A stretch of DNA of 64,000 nucleotides from Rhexocercosporidium sp. MPI-PUGE-AT-0058 (taxonomy: Eukaryota > Ascomycota > Leotiomycetes > Helotiales), in contig JAGTJL010000011.1 in assembly GCA_020746875.1 (NCBI GenBank), positions 1,302,001-1,366,000 on the forward strand, in the 5' to 3' direction. The translations under genes and the position numbers were made by a program. The notes beneath the pieces are model-generated. The model was not told the origin of the DNA, searched no databases, and worked only from the letters and a program-made list of their open reading frames with translations. Of the stretch, positions 21,504 through 32,607 are shown piece after piece (position 1 is the stretch's first letter; each line of letters opens with the position of its first letter).

Positions 21504-23736
21504 TCACTCCGCCTTCTCCCCATCACTAACCACCCCTCCGCCTCGATGTCCATTATTCCCCATTGAAGAGCCCACAGTTTCTGTGTTATTCCAACTGCAA
21601 GCTTTCTTCTTTGCATAATAGCGCAGGCCATACGTGATAATAAACATAACGAACTGAACACATGGAACAACAATCAAGAAGGTAATGTCCAAAGTTGAGA
21701 TGCCCTCACCGGCATTCAGGACAAAGTTAGCCACCTCTTTCTGGTTGTCCGCCGTCAGCAGGTTCGTATACCCCTTCGTATCGCCAATGCCCAATGTAAG
21801 GGACCGGTTGTAGAGAGTGGTGTCAATCAAAGAATTGGCCATGTAAACGCGCGTCGTCAGCACCAGTCGCCGGAGGTCGTCCCTCAGACTACAGGCGCCG
21901 GCGTCAAAGGCGTACAGCCCTGTCTGATCGCTCGACGCCAGTGCAATAGAGCCGAGGTACGTCCCCACATTTGACAGGTTGATTTCGAGTAGCGACCAGA
22001 GAGCATCTCGCCAGGTGTTTGTGATGCCAAGGCCCTTGGTGTCAGGCAGCCCCCACGTTCCCACCAGATCGTGCCCCTTATATCGCCATGAACTCTGGGT
22101 CCAGCAGTGCAGCGCGGGCCGTTTCCGTATGACTCTATGTGTCTCTGACTGGGGATTCGTCTCATTACTTCTAACCTCCTCTGTCCTGTATAATGGATCC
22201 GTGGACTTCGAAATGCTCCAGCGATCAAAACTTGACACAAAAATAGCAAAGGTCCTGTTTCGACCCTTCGAACTGTCAGTGTCGGGACCAGGCGCAAAGC
22301 TGGCCACGGGCGCCCAGCCCGTGTTTCGCACCTCCTGCTGGACGCTCTTGTCGCCAAACAAGTCGTACACTTCGGATGTGCCCGAGGCTGAGCTGTTGTA
22401 CCATCCATACTCGGTGTAGCAGGAGCCACGCAACTCAAGCACCAGGCCATCGAATTTGGACAGGCCAAAGTCGAGGGTGGAGAGGTTGAAGCCGTAGTCT
22501 ACGGCCTGGATCTCCTGCTTCTCGCTGTTAACAAATAGCACCCGAGGGCCATCCACTTGCACTGCCTGCAGTAGTTTCTCGTCGGCAACCTGCACAACGC
22601 TGAGGGCGCGAAGAGCGGGCGCTTTGTGGATATTGACGTCTTTCTCGGCCCAGTTGTTATCATGCGAAATGTCGTCGCGGTGGGGAATGTAGACGTAGTC
22701 GGCCGACACTGGCGCGCTTTGACCGATCTGCAGCGGAAGGATGAGAAAGATTGGAGCGGCCTTGGGGATGAGCCATGCACAAAGAATTATGGAAACCCAG
22801 AGGAGTGACTGTTTTTTTGGAGTTCCTTTGGCCTCTTTGGTGGTAAATTGTGGTTTCTGCGTCAAGGAAGAGTGTTTCGGCCTAAGGGTATATTTGAAAG
22901 GCCATGGCCACAACTTCACAATCGCATCAAGATATTCGGTGACGACCCCCTTGTTGAACACGTGGATCCTGAGTTTCGTGTGTTCGCCAGTGCCAGGTTT
23001 TTGCGTGAAGAGAATGAGGATAGAGAGGCAAAGAATCCAAAAGTAAACGAAGACGGCCTCGAGCATGATAGAGTAAATAGAAACGACGGCGTTTGACCAT
23101 GCAACTGTGACAGAGATGGCCCATTTGGGTCCGTCTTCAGTGGGAAGGATAAAACCTTGCAGGAGCTTGTACGCCTCCCTAGGGTGATTTGCTGTGGAGT
23201 ATGGCATTGCGGTGGTGCATATATCGACTGGCTTATAAATCGATAGAAGGCTCGAGTCGGGGCTCAACCAAAGCTGACGAAAGGACCTGCTAATACTTAA
23301 AATGAGAATAGTCAAGGTCTACGGGGTGAGAGAAGGTGAAGGTGAGAAACCAGGCGGTAGCCCCTCTTTAGCACAGAGTCGGATACTGTCGAAAGCCACC
23401 ATTTCCGTTGAAATGCGGCCCTTCAGCTGAGGCGCTTCGAGTGTGCGATAAGGATGCTCTGAGAAGGGGAATGGCAGCCACAACAAGCCACTGAAACTCG
23501 ACGACGGCTTTCGCCATATACTTGGACATGTGTGATGTGCTAAATTTCGTAATTGGAGGAATGATTGTCTTTATTAGCGAGACTGCTGAAGCCAGCCAGA
23601 ACTGCGATTGCCCCCACCTGCCCACTGTTATCATGACTGGAGGGACTTGCAGGTAAAGCAACATTACTTTATTGGTTTTATCAATTTTGCACTGTAACAC
23701 CCTAAAGGTACGCGGCACCGCTGAATTTCGCGCCAT
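21504..23736 (-). CDS. Predicted fungal membrane protein of unknown function
   Basis: A long single exon (21504-23286) encodes about 590 residues. Transmembrane stretches occur near its start (SIMLEAVFVYFWILCLSILILF), then SLLWVSIILCAWLIPKAAPIFLIL, and near the C terminus (TLDITFLIVVPCVQFVMFIITYGL). Between the last two lies a large, Asn/Ser/Thr-rich, probably extracellular region with several N-glycosylation sites. An upstream exon (about 23387-23736) with another hydrophobic stretch joins through a 100-bp GT-AG intron (23287-23386) in correct phase, giving GGFRQ followed by SFRQLW. The ATG at 23736 is a guess, and a start at 23210 inside the long exon cannot be excluded. The architecture is common among fungal hypothetical proteins; I know of no assigned function. 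It is an undamaged gene between two blocks of RIP-damaged repeats. Confidence 0.62.
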
Positions 23737-23978
23737 CAGCCTCCACGACCCTAAAACAAAAGCCCTAAAACAGGGCTCCAAGGACTCCAAAGTGCGGGAG
23801 CTACCAAGTTAATAAGTGAACAAAAAAAAGGAAATCTGAGAATGTAGCAAAAGGACAATTATAAATAAAATCAATTCTGAAAGTGGCTTGCAATGACTTC
23901 GTTGATTTTCTGTCAATTGAGGGTCACGTGCTTCACACACCCCTGTTGTCGACCTCACCTCGCTTACGAGTCGCCTTT

Positions 23979-24598
23979 CGTCGCTCGCTCCTCAGTCGAT
24001 GGAAGCAAGTGGTCCGAGTAAGCAAGGGGTCCGGCGGCAAATTCGCAGGCGTTTTTAAATAAATTCGACCAAAATCACGGCTGATTTGTATGATTTCTTC
24101 ACTACTATTATAAATAATCAAATAAAAATTTAATAAACCACGTTATAATTATTAAATTAATTCAAAAAATATTTGTTTTTACAAAATATTATTATTAAAA
24201 AGTATTTAAAAAAACGTTATAAATATAACGACGCTAGTATAAGAGAGCGTTACTAAAGGTATATAAGAGTACATAGGCGTTAGTTATTTAAGTAATTAAT
24301 AGGTCTAATACGAGGAAAATAAAAAGATATAAGGTTTAAGAAGTTTAAGAAAGAACCTTTTTATATAACTATATCGCTTTTAAAACCTTACTAAAAGTGG
24401 TTTTAATTAAATCTAACCTAAACCCCTAAATCTCCTTAGTATTATAATATGTGAGTCGATCGTTATAATAAATCTCTTTAAATCACGATAATCAAAACAA
24501 TTTTGCGACTTTTAGTACGATCACCGCAAAATTCGCGTTCCTAGACCTCTTCCTTACTCGGACCACTTACTTCCACCGACTGAGGAGTTACGACGATT
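23979..24598. repeat. Short inverted-repeat element (MITE-like), about 620 bp
   Basis: The left arm (about 23979-24045) contains CTCCTCAGTCGATGGAAGCA and AGTGGTCCGAGTAAG. The right arm (about 24528-24598) carries the same in reverse complement with a few changes. The interior is AT-rich with no open frame. It abuts the left end of the pogo-like element at 24600, and may have inserted into that end. Confidence 0.65.
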
Positions 24599-24599
24599 G

Positions 24600-26826
24600 G
24601 CGGCCCCGTAACCGATTCCCCTTACATAATCCCACCCCTCTTAATAATCCCGTCTAAATTCACGATCCACCCCCTCATATACTCTACTAAATCATGGCTA
24701 AAGTAAACAAATCAGTAGCGATTTCCGCCGCAGTTACTATAATTCAAAGCGGAGAAGTCGCAGATTATTTTGCTGCAGCAGCTAAATTTAAATGTGATCG
24801 AACAGCGATTTTTAAAAGGATTCGTGGCCTGACTCGCTCCCGTAAGGATGTCACCGCTTTTTGGAAGTAAGCTCTTACCCACGCGTAAGAAAAGGTCTTG
24901 ATCGATTAAATCAATTATTTAATAAACCGTAGACTACCTCCGACTAATTCTATTATAAAAAGTTTAATAAAGGAGATTCGTGGAAGTACTATAAGTAAGA
25001 ATTAGACCAGGACTTTTATCTATCGCTATAAAACGAAGTTAAAAAATACTTACCTTCAGAATATTAATAACTTACGATTCTCTGCCGAGTATATTTTAAT
25101 GTTTATCGTCTTTTTTAGCTAATATATTATCCTGTGCTTTTATTTTTATTTTTTAATTAAGTTTTTAATTAATTATATATATATAAATTATAGTTATTAA
25201 ACGTTGTTATTAAGTATTTAATTAAACCCGAAAGTATCTAGAATTTCGATGAGAAGGGGTTTATAATAAGTTATTGCTTTTTTATAAAGAAAATCATAAC
25301 TGTAAAGGCATATAAATTAAGACGAGTTATAAAGGCAAAGTAAGACGGGAGTCGAGAGTTTATTAGTTGTCTTGTATACGTCTTTATTATTAGCAAATGA
25401 ATTCCTCTACTTCTAATATATAAAGGCGATTCTAAAGAGTTGCAAAACACGTAAGTATAAGATATAAAGCTTAAAAACAAGTATTACTTTTTTATTTTTA
25501 ATAATAAATAGAGTTTTATAACTATAAGAATGAAGTAACTATAAGAAATCTTTAAACTCCATACTAAACCTTTTTCGCCGCAAGAACATCGTCTTTTATT
25601 ACTTAATAAGCATTTTAATTATATTAATATAACGTTTATTCGTTAGGCTGAGACGCATAAGATTATTCATTTAGTACTTCCCCCTTATATAACTCACCGG
25701 CTTTAGCCTTTAGATGTCGGCTTATTCTAGCCCCTAATAATATTTTACTCTTAAGAGGTTAATAAATTTATATCGAAAGGTTTAAGATATATTTAAATAT
25801 TTAAAAGATTCTTTTATAAATTCTTTAAGATTACTTAAAAAGCTGCTTTTACTAAGGATAATATTATTTATACTTTTATAAAACCCGGTATCTGGCCCAT
25901 CGACAAGGAAGTTATCTTAGCAAAGATTTAAAAGCTTATTCCTTACCTAAAAACACCTTTTATAATAAAAAGGATACCTCTTATAATAAAGGCGATTCGC
26001 AAATGCACAATCCGGTTCTAGTAGTCCCCGTTAAAAGAACGTGTAAAACGAGTATTTAAAGCACTTCAGATCCTCGCCGCTAAGAAGTCTATTATTATCT
26101 ATAAGAACTATAGCCTCCGCGAAGCACTTATTTTAAAGTAAAAAAAGCGTAAAAAAGGAAAGAAGCTTAATTTATATAAGGAAGAAAATACTAAAGTTAT
26201 ATATTAAAAGGCAAATACTATTACTAAAGCAGTGGAGTTTTAAGCTAAAAAAGAAAGGCTATAACAGCTTAAAGACAAAGCTAAAGAGCAACGTAAAATA
26301 TAACGAGCTGCAAATGCTTTTAAAAAGAGAAAAAAACAACTTATAAAAGAATAAAAGCAAGCTATAAAGCAATTAATAAAGGATTTGGCAATTACTAATT
26401 CAGTTCTTTTAAAGATATTAAAATCACGCTCTTTACCGGTGAAATCCAATACACTTACAGTTAAAGCACTAGCTCGCGCTAAACCTAAAGCTAAACAACT
26501 TACTTTAAAACCCTCTTTAATCGTTAAGTTACCTTTAGGGGATCTCTGCCGCACTCTAGTTATAATAAGGGAAGATGCGTGGTTATCACGTGAAAGTCGA
26601 GGAGGACGGAAGATTAAAATGCTTGCACGATATATTCACAAAAATTAGATTAATATATTTTATAAAGCGAAATTTAATATATCTTTTACTTTAATAATTA
26701 TGAATATATTTTTATTTTCCGTAAAGTTATTATTTTTAGAAATCAAGTGCAAAATGTTATTGAGGCGGGATTTGTAGCCGGGGTGGGATTATGTAAGGGA
26801 AGCCGGTTAAGCGAAGCCGACGATTA
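24600..26826. mobile_element. pogo-like DNA transposon, RIP-degraded
   Basis: Inverted repeats at both ends share CCTTACATAATCCCACC (left 24624-24640; right, inverted, near 26780-26797) with a longer diverged outer part (GTAACCG... versus TTAACCG...). A pogo/Fot-type coding relic fills the interior. The exact outer boundaries are approximate because the left end is joined to another inverted repeat. Confidence 0.72.
24694..26648 (+). pseudogene. pogo/Fot-type transposase relic
   Basis: Starts at the ATG at 24694 (MAKVNKSVAISAAVT) with a helix-turn-helix-like N terminus (ADYFAAAAKFKCDRTAIFKR). The central DDE region is broken. PPYITHRL*PLDVGLF*PLI matches the strongly conserved HLLQPLDVGLFSPL motif of pogo-family enzymes, and AFTKDNIIYTFIKPGIWPID the segment after it. 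The C-terminal tail is Lys-rich. Many Gln codons read TAA or TAG. Confidence 0.75.
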
Positions 26827-27469
26827 TTGTACGATGCCACGTTGGAGCTTACCCTAATTTAATTTTCTACTTACAGCTATCCATCTAACATCCTCGGAGG
26901 TACAATTATGTTGAGATCACTGCCTCACGCTTGACACAGTCCACTATTACCTTCCCGTTCTAATGATCGAGATTAAGACTAACGGTGGGGGTGCTGGGCC
27001 ATTTACATCATTTACGAACCTGAAAGCATGGGTTCGTGCTCCACAGGGCATTTTACCGAATTTGCAGCCCTGAACTTCTAATAATCGGTGCTCCTCCTGT
27101 AATTCTGCGGGACCTCGCTTACAGTCGGGGAAAGCAAGTATCACAGGAAAGCAAGTATTACAGCTCAGATCGCGTTAATACGTGAACTTTACTAAAAAAC
27201 GCGCAACTTTAATCGCGACTATAATAAACTTGCATTCTATTCCTTTATTATTACTTAATAGCATTTATCTACGAATTAATAATTATAAAGACTTTCTCTA
27301 AGAGCAACTTTTATAAAATCTACGCTATTAAAGCCGATTATAATAAAGCTTTTTAAAATATTAGAGATTAGGCTTCAGAGAACCCCGAGGAGTTACTATA
27401 CGTTGTAACGCGAATATATTACGTTAAAGAAGACTTTTTACGTTAGTCAGTTTATAAGCTAAAAAATAA

Positions 27470-29390
27470 GACGCGGAATAAAATTAAAAACTTTAATCGC
27501 TATAATAGAAATAATAAAATCCTAGCTCTGGCATAAGAAAAGGCTATTCGATAGTATTATTATAAGCAATAGGAGCTCGGAATAGAAGCAACTCATAAGA
27601 TGATCCGGGCAATAATTAAGCACTTACGAGCTATAAGAATTATTTGTTTTATATTTGATTTAATATTAATTAAATATAAGCTTAAACTCCTCTTTTGCTC
27701 TTGTTATTTAAACGCTAGTTTGCCGACTAACTGAAAGCTAATAAGAACTTTTATATTATTAAAACGAAGCTAATTAAGCACGCTAGACTTAAATCGCATA
27801 TAGAAGAGGACGTTAAGTAGTAATTCGTTAAATTAAGCGAAGCTATAAGGAAGTATAAGATTAATTTTAGTAAGAAAATACTGAATATAGACGAATCTGG
27901 CGTACGGATTAAGTATTCTTTAAGACAAAGCGTAATTATCTTTATAAAAGTCAAAGAGTTATATACGGCGTCTTTAAAGAACCGGAAATCTTTAATAGTT
28001 CTTGAGATTATTAAGGAAGACGGGAAAAAGACCTTATTATTATTTATTATTACTTTAAAGGAGAAAATAATAGAAAATTAGATTTCTAATAAGCTTATTA
28101 GTAACGAGACCTTTAATAATTCTCTTATTAGTTATATTAATAATAATATTATTATACGGTACGCCGATTATTTAATTAAGTATTCTTATGCCGGACTAAA
28201 AAAACTGTAGAAAATCTTACTTTTAGACGACTACGAATTATATAAATATCTCCTTTTTCAAGTCAAATATACAGAGAATAATATTTACTTATTTTCTTAG
28301 CCATCTTACGCATATTCTATAACCTTTAGATATTAGTATCTTTCGTCCTTAGAAGTATTATTATTTTATAATTATTACCGCAATTTTATATAACTTAGAT
28401 TTTAAGTATATTATTACCTCTTTCTTCCGAGATCTTACTTAAATACGCCAATAAGCCATGCAATAATATATAATCGTTAACGTATTTACAGCCTCTGGTA
28501 TAGTTATACGACGTTAAAGCCGGCCTTAAAAAGATACGATTATATAATAAAAAAAGAGAACTCTAATAGATATTAAAGCCGAAGATGCGGACTTAAACCT
28601 CTTAAAACTATCTTCTTTTAAGCCTTACGAACTATAAAATACAGCCGCTATTATAAACTCTTTTATTAATAAAGATTTTATTTAATTTTCAGATAATTCC
28701 CGCGAGATATTCAATCGTACGATATAAGATATTTTAGTAAAGCTTTAGAAAGCTTATTTAACTACTATTAAGCACGCTACTTTATAGCAGAAGATTAAAA
28801 AAGATAAAAAACGCAAGAAGACGTCTAAAAGAAGTATTTATAAAAGCGGAAATACTAGAAACGTCGACGACTTACGAGAAAAGATACGTATTCGAGAAGA
28901 AACTGAAAAGACGGAGGTTTTACAGAAAGCTTAATATGCACTTATATAAGCTATTAATAAATTAAAAGAAGCTTTCAGAATTAAAGGGGTTTAAGTTAAA
29001 AAAAATAATAAAGTTAATAAGGAGTTATTAAAAGCTTATAAAGCTCGTGGAGACTTACTTTTAGCATATCTTTTAATCTCTGAAAGAGAGCCTGATAAGT
29101 ACCTTAACGCGTTAAAAGCCCTGAGTTTAACTTCTAAAAGATACGTTGAGTACTACTACGCAATTATATAAGCTTAATTATAAGTCGATGGAATAAAAGG
29201 AGAAGAGGTTAGTTTCTTTATAGAACTTATACTTATAAAAGTAGAAGTTATTAATTATAATCAATATATAGAATCGTTACCTCCGCCAGAAACAGCTATG
29301 CCGGATTACTTAGAAAGCTTTGACGAGGAGTCTGATACAGGCTCAATTAATTTAATTGCACGGAATGCAAGCTTTATACGTTTTTAAATA
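27470..29390 (+). pseudogene. pogo-type transposase relic
   Basis: Broken frames contain SLIVLEIIKEDGKKTLL, EKIIEN*ISNKLISNETF, then RYADYLIKYSYAGLKKL*K and ILLLDDYELY. These match the DDE-domain order of pogo/Fot1-type enzymes. The C-terminal part is Lys/Arg-rich. Numerous stop codons occur, mostly where Trp or Gln is expected. Confidence 0.72.
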
Positions 29391-29529
29391 ATTATTATAA
29401 AATTCGTTATCTAGCGTATCTTAATTAAGTGGTGTTTTTATTAAAATTTAATTAGTCGGCTAATTTGAGCTATAATACTTGCTTTCCCCGACTGTAAGCG
29501 AGGGCCCGCAGAATTACAGGAGGAGCACC

Positions 29530-29786
29530 TGTTACGGCTTGTAAGAGGTTGATACGGCGAGTTGATTCTAGCTTTGTATTTAAGCTTAATACTACGCTCA
29601 GAATCGAGAAGAAAAGACAAGGAGAAAAGGAGAGCTCTTTATAAGAGGGAGCTTTAATATAAATACACAAAGAGTCCCCCTAGCTTTTCCCGATTAGGCC
29701 TAGCGCTATAGTTGCCATGCCAAGGCAATGCTACGAGCGATGCCGAGCTCGCTCGGTTAGAATACGAGGCTCATAGAATCGTAACA
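29530..29786 (-). mobile_element. Solo LTR, 257 bp, inserted in a transposon end
   Basis: Bounded by TGTTACG...CGTAACA, with a perfect 5-bp duplication GCACC on both sides (29525-29529 and 29787-29791). Read on the minus strand it matches the LTR-like sequence at 36123-36420 along most of its length (CCTCGTATTCTAACCGA, TTATAAAGAGCT and others). No internal retroelement sequence remains, as after LTR-LTR recombination. Confidence 0.92.
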
Positions 29787-29811
29787 GCACCGACTATTAA
29801 ATCAGCAATTA

Positions 29812-30950
29812 TGGCTACAACGCCCCCGTTTCGACGACTAGTATTATATAAAAGGCTTTTAAATCGCTACGAAATACAAAGAGGCTATGCGCTAATTATA
29901 TTAGTATGGAAAAGTCCCGATTTGCGCCCTTTAATTACGATATAAGAACCCTTTTACCGGCGAGCCTTTTCCTGAGAATACGATTCGCAAAATCCTTAGC
30001 TACCTAGCCCCTGAACGCACTCGCCCTAGCAGAAGAGGCCTTGCTTTTCTCCTTATAAATTAAGAAGTTGACGAAGTTATTATTTATATCTCGTAAACTT
30101 AAGAAATACGAATAATAAATTAGTAAAAAGTACGAGAGGAGTATAAGCTAGCTTGCTCTATAGATACCTTTAAACGTCAGATGTATTAACGAGACTATTA
30201 TCGCTATATTATGTATTAAAAACCGTATCTTATACTCGTTTAAGTTAAAGCACGATTTTTATAAGCGATTGCATATATATTTTAGACGGTAAAGTAACTA
30301 AAAGTCTTATAAAGCGACGAGGTTACGTTTTTAATTAAAAGACGAGTATTAAAAATAAAAGTTATAAAGAATATTAATAAAAGCTACTTAAAACGATATT
30401 ACGATTCTTATATTTAGTATTAATTTCATAGAGGCTATACGATACTTATTAACGCGTAAAGAGCAATTAAATATAAATATAAATCACGCCTAGTCTTTCT
30501 CGATAGCTACGGCAAGAAAAGAGCTTTCTTATAATTAGATTATCTTTACTATTTACTAAAACTATATATTTAAAGAATTCTAAAGGCTTTCGCTCTTATT
30601 ATATATACCTTTTGCTCTTCCGTGGAACCGTTATTTATAAAAGACGGAAATGCAACTTACGAATATAAATTAATAACGAATTGCTATGCACGGTACCGCA
30701 TAAAACACGGGATTATTTTTATGCCTCATTCCTTTACTTCACTTAATATAAATCCGATCGAAAAGTGCTAGCGTTTAATTAAACAAGCTCTTTATAAACG
30801 TATTCATTAGCTAATAACTGAAGCAGAGATACGCCAAGCCGTAATTAAAGAATAAGAAGCTATACCTTAGGATTAGATTAATCAGTTGATTTTAAAGTAA
30901 GAGCATTAGATAATTATACTTATGCAGCGCCATAAGTAGTTTACTCCTAA
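29812..30950 (+). pseudogene. Tc1-like transposase relic
   Basis: ATG at 29812 (MATTPPFRRLVLYKRLLNRY). The DDE_3-type end is recognisable with stops in it: EPLFIKDGNATYEYK, then INPIEKCWRLIKQALYKRI-like sequence near 30770-30815. Stops and frameshifts rule out activity. Confidence 0.7.
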
Positions 30951-31051
30951 TTAAATTCTACTTTAATACCTAGCTTTGATAATTATATTTAAAAATGCCC
31001 TGTAGAGCACGGACCCATGCTTTCAGGTTCGTTAAGACTACCAGGGTGGCT

Positions 31052-31079
31052 GGTGATTGATTGATTGATTGATTGATTC
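31052..31079. repeat. (GATT)n microsatellite
   Basis: Six to seven uninterrupted copies of GATT just outside the right end of the Tc1-like element. Confidence 0.95.
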
Positions 31080-31378
31080 ATAGACCAATCAGCGGCGTTT
31101 ATGCGGCATGGTGGTCAGTGCGTGATCATGACCACTAGAAGCTATCGATATTTACATCCCTTTGCTTCCATCCCTCTTGGTTGTCATGGTTCCAGAATCT
31201 CATGGATGACAGGTGATTTTATTGTCCTAGCAGATGTTGATGCTACTAGCTATCCAAAGATCATCTTCTGTCACTCGGTCAAGACGTCCATCTGTCTAAT
31301 TCAGTCTTATCTCTTGCCGTACAGAAGGATTCAACACCTTCAACTCGCAGCCACTCTCCTTCTCCCCATCGCTCCAGC

Positions 31379-31690
31379 ATGCACTCTCAGGAGAAGGTGG
31401 CGCCGGTGTTGTTTAGTTCACCCACTAATGTTCGACACCGATACGAGGAGGGAGGTCGTAATGCAATGGACATATCAAGACGTGGCTGTAACGTATTGGG
31501 GGATCAGTGTCCACAGCCCGCTAAGCGGCAGAAGATGTCCATTTACGACGTCCTATCTCCAGAGCCAGACTCGAGGAATAACACCAGCTGCAACGGCAAT
31601 CCCCGTCGGGCAACAGGCGATATCCTCAACGCAGCCTCCACAAGCCACCTCCCTCCATCACACGAAGTCAGGAGTCATTCGGAATTCTAG
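31379..31690 (+). CDS. Possible hypothetical protein or truncated gene
   Basis: An ATG-initiated frame of 103 codons with non-repetitive, protein-like composition and a basic patch (PQPAKRQKMSIYDVLS). A longer overlapping frame (31101-31760) is open in another phase, so the true frame is uncertain. It stands in a 1 kb pocket of normal base composition between transposons and could be the 5' remnant of a gene. No family recognised. Confidence 0.3.
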   Translation: MHSQEKVAPVLFSSPTNVRHRYEEGGRNAMDISRRGCNVLGDQCPQPAKRQKMSIYDVLSPEPDSRNNTSCNGNPRRATGDILNAASTSHLPPSHEVRSHSEF

Positions 31691-32098
31691 GCTCATGGAA
31701 CATAACGACTCACAGCTTGAATGTCGGCGAGACTCCGCGCATAAGTGCGATACTGACTAAAGCTTCAGAACTTCCAACACCAAAATCACTAGTACAGCCA
31801 GAACCACCTCAGATATGAAATAGTAGACTAGTTTGATGCACGGCTCGGGGCTGGCTCGTAACTATTGATAGCCAAGTCACTCTTCCTTCCGTGCCGACCT
31901 CGCAGTCTCTTTTGAGGTCTCTTGTCTGATTTATCGGCAACTACCCCCGCCTGGTCGCCTTGCTTCAAGCTTGCTCGCCCTCATCCGAAGGTCTTTTCCG
32001 TAGAAATGCTAATAGCAGCCTTAAAAAAAGGATAAGATCGTGGTGTTTCAGTTGTTTATTATAATCGCAGTTAATTAATGAGATTAAAGTAGATCTTA

Positions 32099-32362
32099 CG
32101 AACCTGGATTCACGGGTCTGTGCGCTACAGGCTATTTAGCGACACACTTTCAGGCTTTGAAAACCTGAAGTCGGCAACCTGACTTGATAATTACTAAATA
32201 ACGATGTAATCTCTTAACTTTTTCTTTATGTATATTATAAAGAAGAAGCGTATTAATGTTTCTTTTAATTAGCTTTTTGAATTATATTTTCTAAAAACTA
32301 ATTCGATTTTTGATTTAGCTGTGAAATGCCCTGTGGCGCATAGACTACTGATTTCAGGTTCG
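32099..32362. mobile_element. 264-bp MITE related to the Tc1-like element at 27015-31031
   Basis: The ends CGAACCTG...GCTACAGG and, inverted, CGAACCTGAAATCA...CCACAGGGCATTT belong to the same repeat family as the Tc1-like element, and both ends are flanked by TTA. The interior has no coding sequence. It is a plausible deletion derivative of the autonomous element 1 kb away. Confidence 0.82.
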
Positions 32363-32397
32363 TTAAGTCCTTACCCCACCATTCCGGCCACTTATTT

Positions 32398-32607
32398 TGT
32401 GACGGTTTAGAGCTCCTAGAGCCTCATTTCCAGTCTCGGCTATTCACTTCCTGATTGGGAAGATGCCGAGATTAGACGAGCCTCTGCGGAGCTTACCTTT
32501 ATATATAACTTATTTCTTTTTATACTTTTTTTCCTTTATAATTATAAATTTTAAGAGATATTTAATATCTTTATATTCCCGTTATAAAATATGAGTCGCC
32601 AGTCACA
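32398..32607. repeat. Possible LTR (TGTGAC...GTCACA)
   Basis: This 210-bp stretch begins TGTGACGG and ends AGTCACA, the mirrored ends expected of an LTR. No second copy is visible in the window. The sequence just after it (32602-32645) recurs near 21413-21457. Confidence 0.35.

Larger units (their letters stand above)
27081..29797. mobile_element. pogo-like element nested in the Tc1-like element
   Basis: Inverted repeats of about 70 bp run inward from 27081 (ATAATCGGTGCTCCTCC..., later CCTCGCTTACAGTCGGGG) and from 29797. TA flanks both ends (27079-27080 and 29798-29799). The left repeat has a 17-bp tandem duplication (AGGAAAGCAAGTATYAC type). A solo LTR sits in the right repeat. Confidence 0.85.
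27015..31031. mobile_element. Tc1-like element, split by a nested pogo-like element
   Basis: Inverted repeats of about 40 bp: CGAACCTGAAAGCATGGGT... at 27015 and its inverse ending at 31031, each flanked by TTA. The inner edge of the repeat reads ACAGGGCATTTT. Without the nested element (27081-29797 plus its duplicated TA) the Tc1-like element is about 1.3 kb, a normal length for the family. The coding relic lies on the plus strand from 29812. Confidence 0.85.

Noticed and set aside
31032..31080. A CRISPR-like array in the GATT repeats
   Set aside because: It is a simple 4-bp microsatellite with no spacers, in a eukaryote.
31101..31760. A 219-codon plus-strand frame
   Set aside because: It overlaps a more protein-like frame in another phase and has no domain; its length can arise by chance in this GC-normal pocket.
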